Source: Pirellulaceae bacterium
Lineage (GTDB): Bacteria > Planctomycetota > Planctomycetia > Pirellulales > Pirellulaceae
Reading direction: 5' to 3'
Assembly: GCA_029243025.1 (NCBI GenBank)
Contig: JAQWSU010000009.1
Location: 1 to 64,000 of the forward strand
Length of the DNA: 64,000 bases
The notes under the pieces are model-generated. The model searched no databases, was not told where the DNA came from, and saw only the letters and a program-made list of their open reading frames with translations. Positions 42,893 to 52,581 of this stretch are shown piece after piece. Positions within the stretch are counted from its first letter, which is position 1, and each line of letters starts with the position of its first letter. A program made the position numbers and the translations under genes.

Positions 42893-45595
42893 ATGTTTGT
42901 AGATAATGCGATGCCATTGAGAAGCTTTGTCTTTTGGGCGATGGTGGTTCCCCTGCACTTGGGAGCATCGATCTTGCTTGCCGAACAAGCTGACGACGAA
43001 GGAAACGCTAGTTTGAAAAAAACAGCGGCACGCCGAGTGGTGACTGGTCTTGTCGCGTTCTACGATTTCAGTTCGTCGACCGGTACGATGGTCAAGGATC
43101 GTGCCGGCACGGGGGAGCCCATTGACTTGAAGATCGAAGCGATGAGTTCTGTGCGTCGAAAGGCAGGCTCACTGGAGGTTATCGGCGACACATTGATTGG
43201 CTCGGAAGGGACACCGCGACGAGTGAGCACTGCAATTCGACGAGCGGGGGAAATCACGATCGAAGCGTGGGTGGAGCCTGCCAATACGAACCAGGCGGGA
43301 CCGGCTCGGATCGTGACACTCTCGCGAAATGGTTCGAATCGAAATGTGACACTAGGTCAAGATGGTGATCGCTATGACGTTCGTTTTCGAACGACTTCCA
43401 GAAGTGCAAATGGCTTGCCATCAATCAGTTCTCCGAGGCAGAGTGTGCAGTCAAAACTAACTCATGTTGTCTACATTCGTGGTCGGAAGGGACGGGCAGC
43501 CCTTTTTCTGAATGGCGATCGGAAGGTTTCCGGTAAAGTTCCTGGAGCGACGTCGAACTGGGATGACGATTACGAGTTTGCCTTAGCCAATGAGTGGGGC
43601 GGTGGACGTCCCTGGCGAGGTACCTATCATTTGGTCGCCGTCTATAAACGCGATTTGTCGCCTCGTGAAATCGAGCAAAACTTCCGAGCCGGTCCGAATG
43701 CAAAATCGCCCGCACCGGCGCTGGCGAAACGAGATCTGCGATCCGAACATTTTCAGACAAAGATTGCGCCCCTCTTGGCTCATCATTGTCTGGAGTGTCA
43801 CGACTCGACTGCCCAGCAGGGCGGGCTTGATCTCTCAAAAAAACGAAATGCACTCGCAGGTGGCGACAGTGGGGCGGTCATTGTCGCCGGCAACTCTGCG
43901 GATAGTCTACTTTGGAATACGGTGGCCTCGGATGAAATGCCGCACGATCGTCCGCCGTTATCTGAACGCGAAAAGCAATCGTTGAAAGCATGGATAGACG
44001 ACGGTGCTGCTTGGTCGGTTCAGCAAATCGACCCTGCCATTTATGCTCACAGCGGGCAAGGAAATCAAAACTGGTTGCGTCGCCTCACCGTTCCTGAGTA
44101 CATCGAAAGTGTGAAGAGCGCGTTGGGAGTCGACATTGCCAGTGAAGCGCGGGGATTATTGCCGCGCGATCTGCGTGCAGACGGTTTCAGCAACACCGCC
44201 TACAATCTCAACGTCGATCTAAAACATGTTGAATCCTACGCCCGGCTCGCGGAGATCATCGTGGAACGGGTTGACGTGATTGCGTTTGCCCGCACGTTTT
44301 CGAAACGTCAGAGATTCACTGACAAGGATATGGGGAAACTGATTTCGGAAATGGGTAAACGGATTCTGCGTGGGCCGATCAGTGAACGCGAAATTATTGC
44401 TTACCGAGGAATCTCCACCACCACTGCGGGCAGTGGCGGTGACTATGAAGAAGCAATCGGCCACATTCTTGAGGCGATGTTACAATCGCCTCGTTTTATT
44501 TATCGAATTGAGAACCAAGTGGGTGATGGTTCACTGGAGCCGGTTGACGAGTACGAACTGGCTTCGCGGATCAGCTACATCGTGTGGGGCGGGCCGCCAG
44601 ATGACGAATTGATTCGCGCGGCCGAATCGGGCGCTTTGTTTGATTCCCAGGAAGCCGCAGCACAGCTGGAACGGATGCTTGGTGATTCACGGGCGGTGGA
44701 GCATTCCTCTCGCTTCGTTTCCGAATGGCTCAATCTTGATCGGCTCGGCAATCTGCAGCCAAACCCTCAACGCTATCCTGATTGGAATCCGGCTTTGGCG
44801 GGCGATATGCGAGAGGAAACCTTGGCGTTTTTTCATGACGTTGTTTGGAGGCAAAATCGGCCACTGGCGGATCTGCTCAATGCCCAGGTGACCTACGCGA
44901 CCCCTCGGCTTGCCCAACATTATGGATTGCAGGGGCAAGGCCAGGTTGTCGATGGAGATGATGACTTATTGCGTTATGACTTGACCACGGATCCGGCTCG
45001 CGGTGGGATCCTTACGCAAGGCAGTCTCCTCACGGTCGGCGGCGATGAGGCATCGATGGTAACGCGAGGCCTCTTGGTTATGCATGATTTTTTGCGAGGA
45101 GTTGTCAAGGATCCTCCACCCGGCGTCAATACCACGCCGATACCTACTAAAGCCGGACTGACGCAACGGTCAATTGCCATGGATCGAATTGGCAATTCAA
45201 ACTGCGGTGGTTGTCATGCGAAATTTGAACCGCTCGCCTTTGGCCTTGAAAAGTTTGATGGGTTGGGAACCGTCCACGAACGGGATGAACATGGAAATGA
45301 TCTGCGGCAAGATGGTCAGATTCTCGTGCCGGGAACAGCCAAGCCCGTGCCTTATCAGTCGATTGCCGAGCTGATGGATCTGCTGGCGAAGAATGAACGT
45401 GTCAATCAATCGATCACCTGGAAATTGACTCAATTTGCCTTGGGACGACCTTTGGTGGCGATTGATGCTGCCGCAGTAGAAGAGATTCACCGCGTCGCCA
45501 AACGAAATGGCGGCACGTACCGAGGTCTGCTCAAAGCCATCGTCGCCAGCGATCTCGTGCAGATGACACGAACCGAAGTCGAGCAGGTTGATTGA
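42893..45595 (+). CDS. LamG-PSCyt1-DUF1587/1592/1588/1585 cytochrome-type protein
   Basis: 900 residues with signal sequence (FWAMVVPLHLGASILLA). Domain order: LamG sandwich (~45-250, FYDFSSSTGTMVKD, ITIEAWVEP); PSCyt1 with haem site CLECH (~301); DUF1587 (LTVPEYIESVKSALGVD, ~400); DUF1595/1592 (HILEAMLQSPRFIYRIEN, YELASRISYIVWGGPPDDE); DUF1588 with CGGCH (~771, SNCGGCHAKFEPLAFGLE); DUF1585 (QSITWKLTQFALGR). Two haem-type CxxCH motifs suggest electron transfer outside the cytoplasm. These planctomycete proteins lack a known reaction. They are always paired with DUF1552 proteins, as here, 74 bases downstream. Confidence 0.93.
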   Translation: MFVDNAMPLRSFVFWAMVVPLHLGASILLAEQADDEGNASLKKTAARRVVTGLVAFYDFSSSTGTMVKDRAGTGEPIDLKIEAMSSVRRKAGSLEVIGDTLIGSEGTPRRVSTAIRRAGEITIEAWVEPANTNQAGPARIVTLSRNGSNRNVTLGQDGDRYDVRFRTTSRSANGLPSISSPRQSVQSKLTHVVYIRGRKGRAALFLNGDRKVSGKVPGATSNWDDDYEFALANEWGGGRPWRGTYHLVAVYKRDLSPREIEQNFRAGPNAKSPAPALAKRDLRSEHFQTKIAPLLAHHCLECHDSTAQQGGLDLSKKRNALAGGDSGAVIVAGNSADSLLWNTVASDEMPHDRPPLSEREKQSLKAWIDDGAAWSVQQIDPAIYAHSGQGNQNWLRRLTVPEYIESVKSALGVDIASEARGLLPRDLRADGFSNTAYNLNVDLKHVESYARLAEIIVERVDVIAFARTFSKRQRFTDKDMGKLISEMGKRILRGPISEREIIAYRGISTTTAGSGGDYEEAIGHILEAMLQSPRFIYRIENQVGDGSLEPVDEYELASRISYIVWGGPPDDELIRAAESGALFDSQEAAAQLERMLGDSRAVEHSSRFVSEWLNLDRLGNLQPNPQRYPDWNPALAGDMREETLAFFHDVVWRQNRPLADLLNAQVTYATPRLAQHYGLQGQGQVVDGDDDLLRYDLTTDPARGGILTQGSLLTVGGDEASMVTRGLLVMHDFLRGVVKDPPPGVNTTPIPTKAGLTQRSIAMDRIGNSNCGGCHAKFEPLAFGLEKFDGLGTVHERDEHGNDLRQDGQILVPGTAKPVPYQSIAELMDLLAKNERVNQSITWKLTQFALGRPLVAIDAAAVEEIHRVAKRNGGTYRGLLKAIVASDLVQMTRTEVEQVD

Positions 45596-45669
45596 TGGCT
45601 GAGGGTTGAGGGCATGGATGCGGGCGAAATACCGCTGGAATCGCAGTTGATCGGAAACAGGAGTCGAGT

Positions 45670-47088
45670 ATGAAAAGATCACGCATTAGCCGACGCACTG
45701 TATTGAAAGGTCTGGGAGCAACCGCTATCGGTTTGCCGTTGCTTGAGGAAATGATTGTGAGTCCGGCGAGCGGGGCCATTCAATCCGCTGTGCCGGAAAG
45801 GGCATTCAACGTCTTCTTTGGGTTGGGAATTCCTGCTCCTCTGCAAAACGAAGGTTGGGATGGTGTTTTGGAGCCACTCAAGCCGCTTCGCGAAAAACTG
45901 TTGCTCCTACGCAACGTGGATCAAGTGCGTTGTGATGAGTCTGGAATAAATGCACACTTCGATGGAGCCACGGGGGCGTTTACCGCAGAACCGCCGCAGG
46001 GGGAAGCGAAATCAGGTGGCGCTTCCATTGATCAAGTCGTGCGTAGAACTTATCACCCGAATGGATTGCCGCCAGGGATGGTTCCAACACTGGTCGCCGG
46101 CACTTTCTTCCGCCGCAGTCGGGTCGGACGCTATGTGCACAGTTACAACGACGATGGGACGGTGGCTGCCAGCATGCAAGAACGTCCTCGCGAGGTATTC
46201 GAACGTGTGTTTGGTTCGGTCAACCTAAGTCGTGGAACCGATGTGAGACGCGATCGCCTCAAACGTAGCGTGCTGGATTCGGTCATGGAACAATATCGTT
46301 TTTACACGGGTAAAAACTCACCCCTTGGTTCGGCGTCAAAGTCACGCGTTACGGATCATCTTGATCGAATTCGTGAGTTTGAACAACGTGCGTATGAAAT
46401 GAAGGAACGCCCTCAGGGCGCTCCAGGCTTGCCGCCAGCGTCCCAATTGGCTCACGGTGGACAAGCCGATCCGGGCGGTCAGGGGATCGATATGAGACTG
46501 GCGGATCTGACAGCCGAATGGCGTCTCATGGCCGACCTCTATGCATTAGCAATCGAGCTTGATCGAGTTCGATTTGGTTCGATCACTTTTCTCGCTGCCG
46601 GCGAACGACTCAGGGTAACCGGAGATTACGAATATAATGGGCGGCTCATCTATCAATTTAATGATGCCAAAGATTTGAACGCGTCCGGTGATCTTGGCTG
46701 CAGTCACGAGTGGTGGCACCGATTCCGACCCGAAAAGGAAAATACGCAATTGCGCGCCCATGCTCATATGAAAATGCGCGAAATTGCTTACTTTCTCTCC
46801 CGGCTTGATGAAAGCAAGGATGCCAATGGAAAAAGCATCTTGGAAAACTCCATGATCACGGTGTCGACAGAGTCTGGGGATGGACGGCACAATGATCCCA
46901 AACGAGAGTTGTCCGGCGTCTTTCATGCGATTAGCGGAGCGAACGGCCGGTTTAAGACTGGACAAATCATGGACCTCGGGCACGAGGGCTTGGATCTTTA
47001 TAACACCATGCTTGATGCGATGGGTGCAAAAGACTATTTGGGGCCGGCCGATCGCGAACGGAAGCTTGTTGACACAATTCGAGCCTAA
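45670..47088 (+). CDS. DUF1552 family Tat-exported protein
   Basis: 472 residues. AGGAG precedes the ATG. The N-terminus is a twin-arginine signal (ISRRTVLKGLGATAIGLPLLE). Blocks typical of DUF1552: LLRNVDQ, SIDQVV, DHLDRIREFEQRA, MADLYALAIELDRVRFGSITF and CSHEWWHRF, with an ending DLGHEGLDLYNTMLDAMGAK. The twin-arginine route implies folding, perhaps with a cofactor, before export. The function is unknown; the partner is the DUF1592-type protein immediately upstream. Confidence 0.93.
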   Translation: MKRSRISRRTVLKGLGATAIGLPLLEEMIVSPASGAIQSAVPERAFNVFFGLGIPAPLQNEGWDGVLEPLKPLREKLLLLRNVDQVRCDESGINAHFDGATGAFTAEPPQGEAKSGGASIDQVVRRTYHPNGLPPGMVPTLVAGTFFRRSRVGRYVHSYNDDGTVAASMQERPREVFERVFGSVNLSRGTDVRRDRLKRSVLDSVMEQYRFYTGKNSPLGSASKSRVTDHLDRIREFEQRAYEMKERPQGAPGLPPASQLAHGGQADPGGQGIDMRLADLTAEWRLMADLYALAIELDRVRFGSITFLAAGERLRVTGDYEYNGRLIYQFNDAKDLNASGDLGCSHEWWHRFRPEKENTQLRAHAHMKMREIAYFLSRLDESKDANGKSILENSMITVSTESGDGRHNDPKRELSGVFHAISGANGRFKTGQIMDLGHEGLDLYNTMLDAMGAKDYLGPADRERKLVDTIRA

Positions 47089-47159
47089 CAGGGGCAGACC
47101 CAAATCGGTCTGGCGTTTTAGGGGGGGTGATCGGTCATGGTGGTTTGCTCGTCGTGAAT

Positions 47160-48530
47160 CTAGCCTGGCTGGGTGTCGCTATACATGTGTAAATCCCGTT
47201 GGGGATAGGGAATGCTGATTCCTTCTGCATCGAAACGCTCCTTGACCTGTCGGATCAGATCCCAGCGAACGTTCCAGTAGTCTTTTGTTTTGACCCAAGG
47301 ACGACAGAAGAGATTAACCGAAGAATCCGCCAGCGTGTCGACGTTGACATTCACTTGAGGATCGTCAAGCACCAACGGATGTTGGTTCGCGATCTCCTGC
47401 AGTATTCTCACAGCGTGCTGGATGTCATCGCCGTATCCGATACCGAAGACGAGATCGATGCGACGCAGATGTTTGCCCGTGTAGTTGACGATGACGTCGC
47501 CCCAAGCTTTCTTATTGGGAATAACTAGCACTTTATTGTCCACCGTCAGCAACGTCGTTGCCACCAAGCTCATTTCCTTGACGGTCCCTTCTACGCCGGC
47601 GACGGTCACGAAGTCATCGACGTCAAAGGGACGATAAATCATGATCATCATGCCGCTGGCAAAGCTTCCCAAGGTTTCTTGTAGAGCAAAGCCTACGATA
47701 AACCCACCAGCACCCAAGGCGGCTAACATCGGAGCAACTTGCACACCCAAGGTACTGAATGCCATTAAGACACCGATGACACAGATTGTCCCACCGGTCG
47801 TCCTGCGGACAAAATCGACTAATAGCAAGGATGTCTTCGGCGAACGCGAGATTGTCCTCGCTGTTAATGATCCCGCGAACTTGGAGATCACCCAAGCGAG
47901 AAGTAAAATCACCAACGCAGTTGCGATTTTTTTTAGCATGAGTTTTCCGCCGTCATCGCGCTGGACCCAGTCAGTGATCAAAACGATTACGGCGGCTCGT
48001 CTAGATGTCGCGTCGGTGGTCTCATCGAGATCTGAAATGGCAGCGATGAACTGTTCCGCGTCTTTTGTGTCTCCGCCCTTTTTCTGCAAAGCCTTAATGA
48101 CGATCATTGTCCGCTCTTTTGCCAAAAGTTCCTGCTCGCGATATTTGATTAATTGATCCTTAAGTGTTTTGAGCTTCTCCTTCTCCTTCTCCTTCTCCTG
48201 TTCCTGTTCCTTGTCTAGACCTTTTTCTTTGCCATCCTCATGCTCTTTGTCGGTTTTTATCGACCACTCCGCGTTGCCCACCTGTTCGACGCGGTTGCTG
48301 AGCACGCGAAGCCAGCCCGTTAGCTCTGCCTCTAATTGAGCCTTTGTGAGCGGTCGCAGGACGATTTTCAGGCGGTCGGGTGCGATGTCGATGTCGGAAG
48401 TCGTCGTTGCTTCTGACTGTGAGCTTATGGGTTTGGGGTCGGAGGCTGCTGCGCTGTGCTTCCCCAAACTGAGGAATATTAACAAGCCCATTGCCGAGAT
48501 AATTCCTAGCCGCGCCGTCAATCGTGGCAT
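47160..48530 (-). CDS. MscS-type mechanosensitive channel with KE-rich linker
   Basis: 456 residues with a signal peptide (IISAMGLLIFLSLGKHSAAA). The exported N-terminal part has a charged low-complexity coil (KEQEQEKEKEKEKLK, ~105-120). Three membrane segments follow (ALVILLLAWVISKFAG; GTICVIGVLMAFSTLGVQV; the pore helix ALGAGGFIVGFALQETLG). The MscS beta domain is YRPFDVDDFVTVAGVEGTVKEM, then VLVIPNKKAWGDVIVNY and the C-terminal RRIDLVFGIGYGDDIQHAV. It releases solutes on hypo-osmotic shock. It stands alone between two plus-strand blocks. Confidence 0.93.
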   Translation of the reverse strand: MPRLTARLGIISAMGLLIFLSLGKHSAAASDPKPISSQSEATTTSDIDIAPDRLKIVLRPLTKAQLEAELTGWLRVLSNRVEQVGNAEWSIKTDKEHEDGKEKGLDKEQEQEKEKEKEKLKTLKDQLIKYREQELLAKERTMIVIKALQKKGGDTKDAEQFIAAISDLDETTDATSRRAAVIVLITDWVQRDDGGKLMLKKIATALVILLLAWVISKFAGSLTARTISRSPKTSLLLVDFVRRTTGGTICVIGVLMAFSTLGVQVAPMLAALGAGGFIVGFALQETLGSFASGMMIMIYRPFDVDDFVTVAGVEGTVKEMSLVATTLLTVDNKVLVIPNKKAWGDVIVNYTGKHLRRIDLVFGIGYGDDIQHAVRILQEIANQHPLVLDDPQVNVNVDTLADSSVNLFCRPWVKTKDYWNVRWDLIRQVKERFDAEGISIPYPQRDLHMYSDTQPG

Positions 48531-48914
48531 TTCAAGGCTCCTTGCGTTTCTATTAAAATTTTCAAGATTGGGAACAAAATCGTAGCGTGAGATGGTCCTG
48601 ATTAGAAGTGCCTTTGCTCACGGATCAGCCAGATCAAGTTGAGCAAGCCATTGCCGATGTTTTTCCAGCTGGATTGATCTGCACCTGTCGTAAGTTGGAC
48701 TCGGTCGGCCTGAGGATTCGCTTCGGGTTTGAATGTGAGAATCTCTCTTTCGTGGGGAGTCAGTTGCAGAATGCCCGGTTCGATTTCTGACGCCAATATC
48801 AGGACGAAGAGACGCTTTGGAAAAAATCCTTTCCATGCTACCGTGTGACCGGATAAAACGTTAGCAACTGGAATTGGGCCGAAAAGACTCGCAGGAGGGT
48901 TGAGGAGCTGAGGA
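48531..48914. other. Intergenic, nothing recognised
   Basis: About 380 bases between divergent genes (MscS and PhyH). Short ORFs here are opposed and overlapping and look random. It must hold both promoters; none could be fixed with confidence. Confidence 0.45.
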
Positions 48915-49679
48915 ATGATTGGCAAAACGAACAGTGAGTTAAGGGGGAAATTCGAAAAAGATGGCTTTGTTTTGTTGCCCGGTTTCTTCGATGCGGCGGC
49001 GATGGCGGAGTTGACGGATCGAGTCGATCGATTTGTTCGGGAGGTGGTACCGGGTTTGCCCGGCGATCAGGTTTTCTTTGAAAATAAAGACGATGTGACG
49101 TCACTCAAGCAGATTCAGCAGATGGGAAATCACGATGCTTGGTTTGATCAACTCTTTCGTGGGCAGGCGATACGTGGCCTGGCGGAGTTCTTGCTGGCTG
49201 GGTCGGTGGTCCCAAAAAATATGCAGTATTTTAACAAGCCAGCGGGCGTCGGCTTGGCGACGCCTCCTCATCAGGATGGCTACTACTTCATGCTTGATCC
49301 ATGTGAGGCGATCACGATGTGGTTAGCCTTGGATGAAGTTGACGAACAAAACGGTTGTGTTCGGTACGTACAAGGATCGCATCGATCGGGAATGCGTGCC
49401 CACAGTCGGACACAGACGTTAGGATTCAGCCAGGGGATTGTTGACTATCCATTGGCCGCCGATCTTGAGTGTGAAGTGGCGATGCGGGCCCAACCTGGTG
49501 ATCTGCTGGTTCATGATGCAATGACAGTGCATCGAGCAGATGGTAATCTGACGCTGAATCGTTCTCGCCGTGCGCTAGGATTTATCTTTTACAGTGAGAA
49601 GGCTCGTGAGGATGAAGCGGCCCATGCGGCCTATCAGCAATGTTTGACTGAAGAGATGGAGGCCGCGAATCGAATTTAG
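48915..49679 (+). CDS. Phytanoyl-CoA dioxygenase (PhyH) family protein
   Basis: 254 residues, cytoplasmic. It has the Fe(II)/2-oxoglutarate dioxygenase facial triad: HQD in TPPHQDGYYFML (~117) and the distal His in VHDAMTVHRADGN (~203), plus the 2-oxoglutarate-binding Arg near SRRALGFIFYS. GKFEKDGFVLLPGFFD begins the family fold. It hydroxylates an unknown small molecule; planctomycetes have many such enzymes. It is followed 40 bases later by the sialidase-like gene and possibly forms an operon with it. Confidence 0.9.
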   Translation: MIGKTNSELRGKFEKDGFVLLPGFFDAAAMAELTDRVDRFVREVVPGLPGDQVFFENKDDVTSLKQIQQMGNHDAWFDQLFRGQAIRGLAEFLLAGSVVPKNMQYFNKPAGVGLATPPHQDGYYFMLDPCEAITMWLALDEVDEQNGCVRYVQGSHRSGMRAHSRTQTLGFSQGIVDYPLAADLECEVAMRAQPGDLLVHDAMTVHRADGNLTLNRSRRALGFIFYSEKAREDEAAHAAYQQCLTEEMEAANRI

Positions 49680-49719
49680 CGGCTGATATTACACCCTGCA
49701 AATCGAGGGGAAATTTACG

Positions 49720-50904
49720 ATGAATCAATCTGTTTTTTTGCTTTGTTGTACCGTTGTCGCAACGGGGACTTGGGTTCCGTCATTAGGGGGCGCTGAGCGC
49801 GAGCAGGAGGGTAAACTTGCGCCTTTCTTGGGGAAGCCTCACAAGGAGATGCAGCAATTGTTTCCCAACGAGCGTTTTCCCAACATCGTGGTGACAACAG
49901 AGGGTACGGTGCTTGCCGCTTTGGGAAGCTCAGGGGTGCGTGTTCGCCGAAGTGAGGATGGTGGTCAGACATGGGGCGAAGTCATCACGATTGCGGAGCC
50001 GGGTTTTCCTGGAGGTGGAATCACGGTGGATGAATCTTGTGGTGACATTCTGGCGTTTGTCGAGGACAAACATCCTCCGGCCCCGCTCACGGTTTACCGA
50101 AGTCAAGACGATGGGCGTAGCTGGAAGGCTGAAGCCATTGAAATTGAGCCTGATAGCCGAGGCAATCTTCCCTCGATGCACATGAATGAACACGGTATCA
50201 CGTTGCGACATGGTAAGCACAAAGGTCGCTTGATTCGTCCGAGTCGATACTACGGTGAACGAAACAGTCGCGAGGAGTGGCCCAATCACTATACGAATGC
50301 GATCTACAGCGACGATGGTGGCAAGAGCTGGAAAACCAGCGATCCGTTCCCCGAAAATGGTACTGGGGAAGCAGCCGTGGCCGAGCTTTCCGATGGGCGG
50401 CTCTATTACAACTCGCGAGTCCACTGGCAGGAGCGACCTCGAAATACGCGCCGGCGAAGTGCGGTTAGCAACGACGGTGGCCAGACTTGGGAAGATTGGA
50501 AAATTGTTGATGTTCTGCCTGACGGACACCAGCATCGGTCTTACGGTTGCATGGGAGGGCTCGTGCGATTGCCTGTTGCGGGAAAGGATATCTTGATTTT
50601 TAGTAACATTGATACGCCAAATGCGAAACGGGAGCGTGCGACGGTTTGGGCAAGTTTCGATGGCGGAAAGAGTTGGCCCTTGAAGCGACTCGTCTATGAC
50701 GGTCCCAGTGCCTATTCCTCCCTGACAGCCGGAATGCCTGGGACTTCCAGTGAAGGTTGGATTTACTTACATTTCGAAGGAGGACCTAAGGGCGGTTCGC
50801 AAGTGGCGAAGTTTAATTTGTCCTGGCTGCTGGTCGGCACCCTCACTGGAGACGGACGTTATCCTGACATTCTGATAGATGAGGGGCGGGGCGATGAATT
50901 TTGA
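49720..50904 (+). CDS. Secreted sialidase-like (BNR/Asp-box) glycosidase
   Basis: 394 residues with signal peptide (VFLLCCTVVATGTWV). Five Asp boxes (SxDxGxxW) mark a six-bladed sialidase propeller: SEDGGQTW, SQDDGRSW, SDDGGKSW, SNDGGQTW and SFDGGKSW. The arginine region FPNIVVTTEGTVLA and the acidic/tyrosine segment GTGEAAVAELSDGRLYYNSR fit exo-alpha-sialidase-like enzymes, but many planctomycete members act on other glycans or only bind them. Flanked by PhyH and a mutarotase-like gene on the same strand. Confidence 0.88.
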   Translation: MNQSVFLLCCTVVATGTWVPSLGGAEREQEGKLAPFLGKPHKEMQQLFPNERFPNIVVTTEGTVLAALGSSGVRVRRSEDGGQTWGEVITIAEPGFPGGGITVDESCGDILAFVEDKHPPAPLTVYRSQDDGRSWKAEAIEIEPDSRGNLPSMHMNEHGITLRHGKHKGRLIRPSRYYGERNSREEWPNHYTNAIYSDDGGKSWKTSDPFPENGTGEAAVAELSDGRLYYNSRVHWQERPRNTRRRSAVSNDGGQTWEDWKIVDVLPDGHQHRSYGCMGGLVRLPVAGKDILIFSNIDTPNAKRERATVWASFDGGKSWPLKRLVYDGPSAYSSLTAGMPGTSSEGWIYLHFEGGPKGGSQVAKFNLSWLLVGTLTGDGRYPDILIDEGRGDEF

Positions 50905-51002
50905 GGGACAAGGTATCAGAATTGCATCGATTTTCAGCTCCTATACGAATGAGCTTTCGGACGACCTGCCCCTTCTAACTTAATTCTGGCTGAGTATACG
51001 AG

Positions 51003-52241
51003 ATGAATCGATCGTCGACGAGGCGTTTGTGTTGGGTAAGAATCTTGACGGGAGTCCTTGTCAGTTGCGTGGGGATGCTGCTTTGCAACGGCGGCATGGC
51101 CCACCCGCCAGTCACGATGCGCGCGGTCAAAGTGCCCGTCCAATTCATTGATTATCAGTTCGCGGTCAAAAACGATCAACGTGGAGTCCCGGTGTTTGAT
51201 TGGAAGGAGTTTCGCAAGCGACCCTCGGAAACTGTTTCGACACTGTGGTCCGGAATTGAATTGGCAAATGATTTCATTAAGGTGCAGATTGTTCCCAGCA
51301 TGGCTCGGATTCATTCCTTGGTCAATCAACGTACTGCAAACGAGCAGCTTTGGATCAACCCATGTGCCAAACCGCTGGGGGCCAATAATGACACTGGATT
51401 TTGGATGACCTGGGGAGGTATCGAGCGTGTGATGCCACGTCGCGAGCATGGGACATCTCACGCGTTGGATTGGAAACATCAACTTCTCGTCGATGATGAC
51501 ACTCGTAAAACGATCAAGTGCTCGTGTATTGAGCCGTTGACACAAATGCGGCACGAGCTGTATTTCACCCTCTTTCGTGATAAGCCTTTTCTTGAAACCA
51601 AGATTGTCATTCACAATCAATCCGACAAACTGACCAAATATTCACACTGGTCGACGGCCGTACTAGCTCCCGGAGAAAGCGACGAGGTGACCGGGAACAC
51701 CGAATTAATTTTACCTGCGGACAAGTTTGTGCCAGACGATCGAGACTTCAATGATTGGATGCACGGTCTGCCACTGGGGACGAGGACGTCGCCCCTGCGA
51801 TGGGTTAAAAACTGGAAGTCGATAGGTGATCTGCTCACCACGAAACTGCGTCAGCCTTTTTACGCGGTGTATTCGCATGAAAGCGATGAAGGGCTCGTGC
51901 ATACGTTTGATCTGGAACAAAGCCCAACCGTCGATATCTGGGGATGGGGTTTCCCGGTTGAGGCAAATCGGCAGCGAGAATTTACTGCGGCAACTCCCAA
52001 TAATGGCTATATCGAATTCTGGAACGGGAATGCCAAAAACTTCAAGGACGAGTCGCTTCGGACGCTCAGTGCCGATGAAACCATTAGCTGGACCGAGCGA
52101 ACATTTTGCGTCGATCATCTTCTTCAACGTCCACTGACGGTCCGCGAATCCATTGGCCAGCTAGTGGAAATGCATCATCCCGTGGCGAAACGGGTCACCC
52201 TTCCTGCTCGTGATACCACGGGATCCTCTCGTGGCGAGTGA
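51003..52241 (+). CDS. Secreted galactose-mutarotase-like (DUF5107-type) protein
   Basis: 412 residues with a signal peptide (VLVSCVGMLLCNGGMA). The body reads as the beta-sandwich of the aldose-epimerase superfamily: ELANDFIKVQIVPSMARIHSL, MRHELYFTLFRDKPFLETKIVIHNQSD and WSTAVLAPGESDEV are close in style to DUF5107 proteins. GYIEFWNGNAKNFKDESLRT lies near the end. A role in sugar binding or lyase/epimerase chemistry is likely but unproven. It follows the sialidase-like gene after 98 bases and may belong to the same unit. I am fairly unsure of the family name. Confidence 0.65.
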   Translation: MNRSSTRRLCWVRILTGVLVSCVGMLLCNGGMAHPPVTMRAVKVPVQFIDYQFAVKNDQRGVPVFDWKEFRKRPSETVSTLWSGIELANDFIKVQIVPSMARIHSLVNQRTANEQLWINPCAKPLGANNDTGFWMTWGGIERVMPRREHGTSHALDWKHQLLVDDDTRKTIKCSCIEPLTQMRHELYFTLFRDKPFLETKIVIHNQSDKLTKYSHWSTAVLAPGESDEVTGNTELILPADKFVPDDRDFNDWMHGLPLGTRTSPLRWVKNWKSIGDLLTTKLRQPFYAVYSHESDEGLVHTFDLEQSPTVDIWGWGFPVEANRQREFTAATPNNGYIEFWNGNAKNFKDESLRTLSADETISWTERTFCVDHLLQRPLTVRESIGQLVEMHHPVAKRVTLPARDTTGSSRGE

Positions 52242-52581
52242 CGTACGTTTGCCAGGGGCGATGTTGAATCAATCGGCTCCAGATACGGGCGGTTCATCTG
52301 CCGTGATGGCTTCGCGTGGGGAGCCCGCAACACCAACTGCATTGGATCCGACGTCCGGAAGGACTTTCGTGGGCGGATACGAGGCTTGGACACGCGGCAA
52401 CTTTGGAGTCGCCGAAATTAATCAGAATGAATTCTGCGTGATTGCTGCCGAACGGGATCTCGGACAATCGCAAGGCCGAGAACCATGATCGTCTCATCAT
52501 GTTGAGCAGCAGTTTGGATGCGTGACCCGACTGCGGCTGCCAATGCGAAACGATGCATTAGCAGAGTTTTGATTCCTTACG
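52242..52581. other. Intergenic, nothing recognised
   Basis: 340 bases between convergent genes (mutarotase-like and infC). No rpmI or rplT gene, which usually follow infC, is found here, and no terminator with a clear T-run was seen. Confidence 0.5.

Noticed and set aside
51003-52500. 92-codon ORF at 52210-52488 overlapping the end of the mutarotase-like gene
   Set aside because: Begins inside the coding region in another frame and has no recognisable features.
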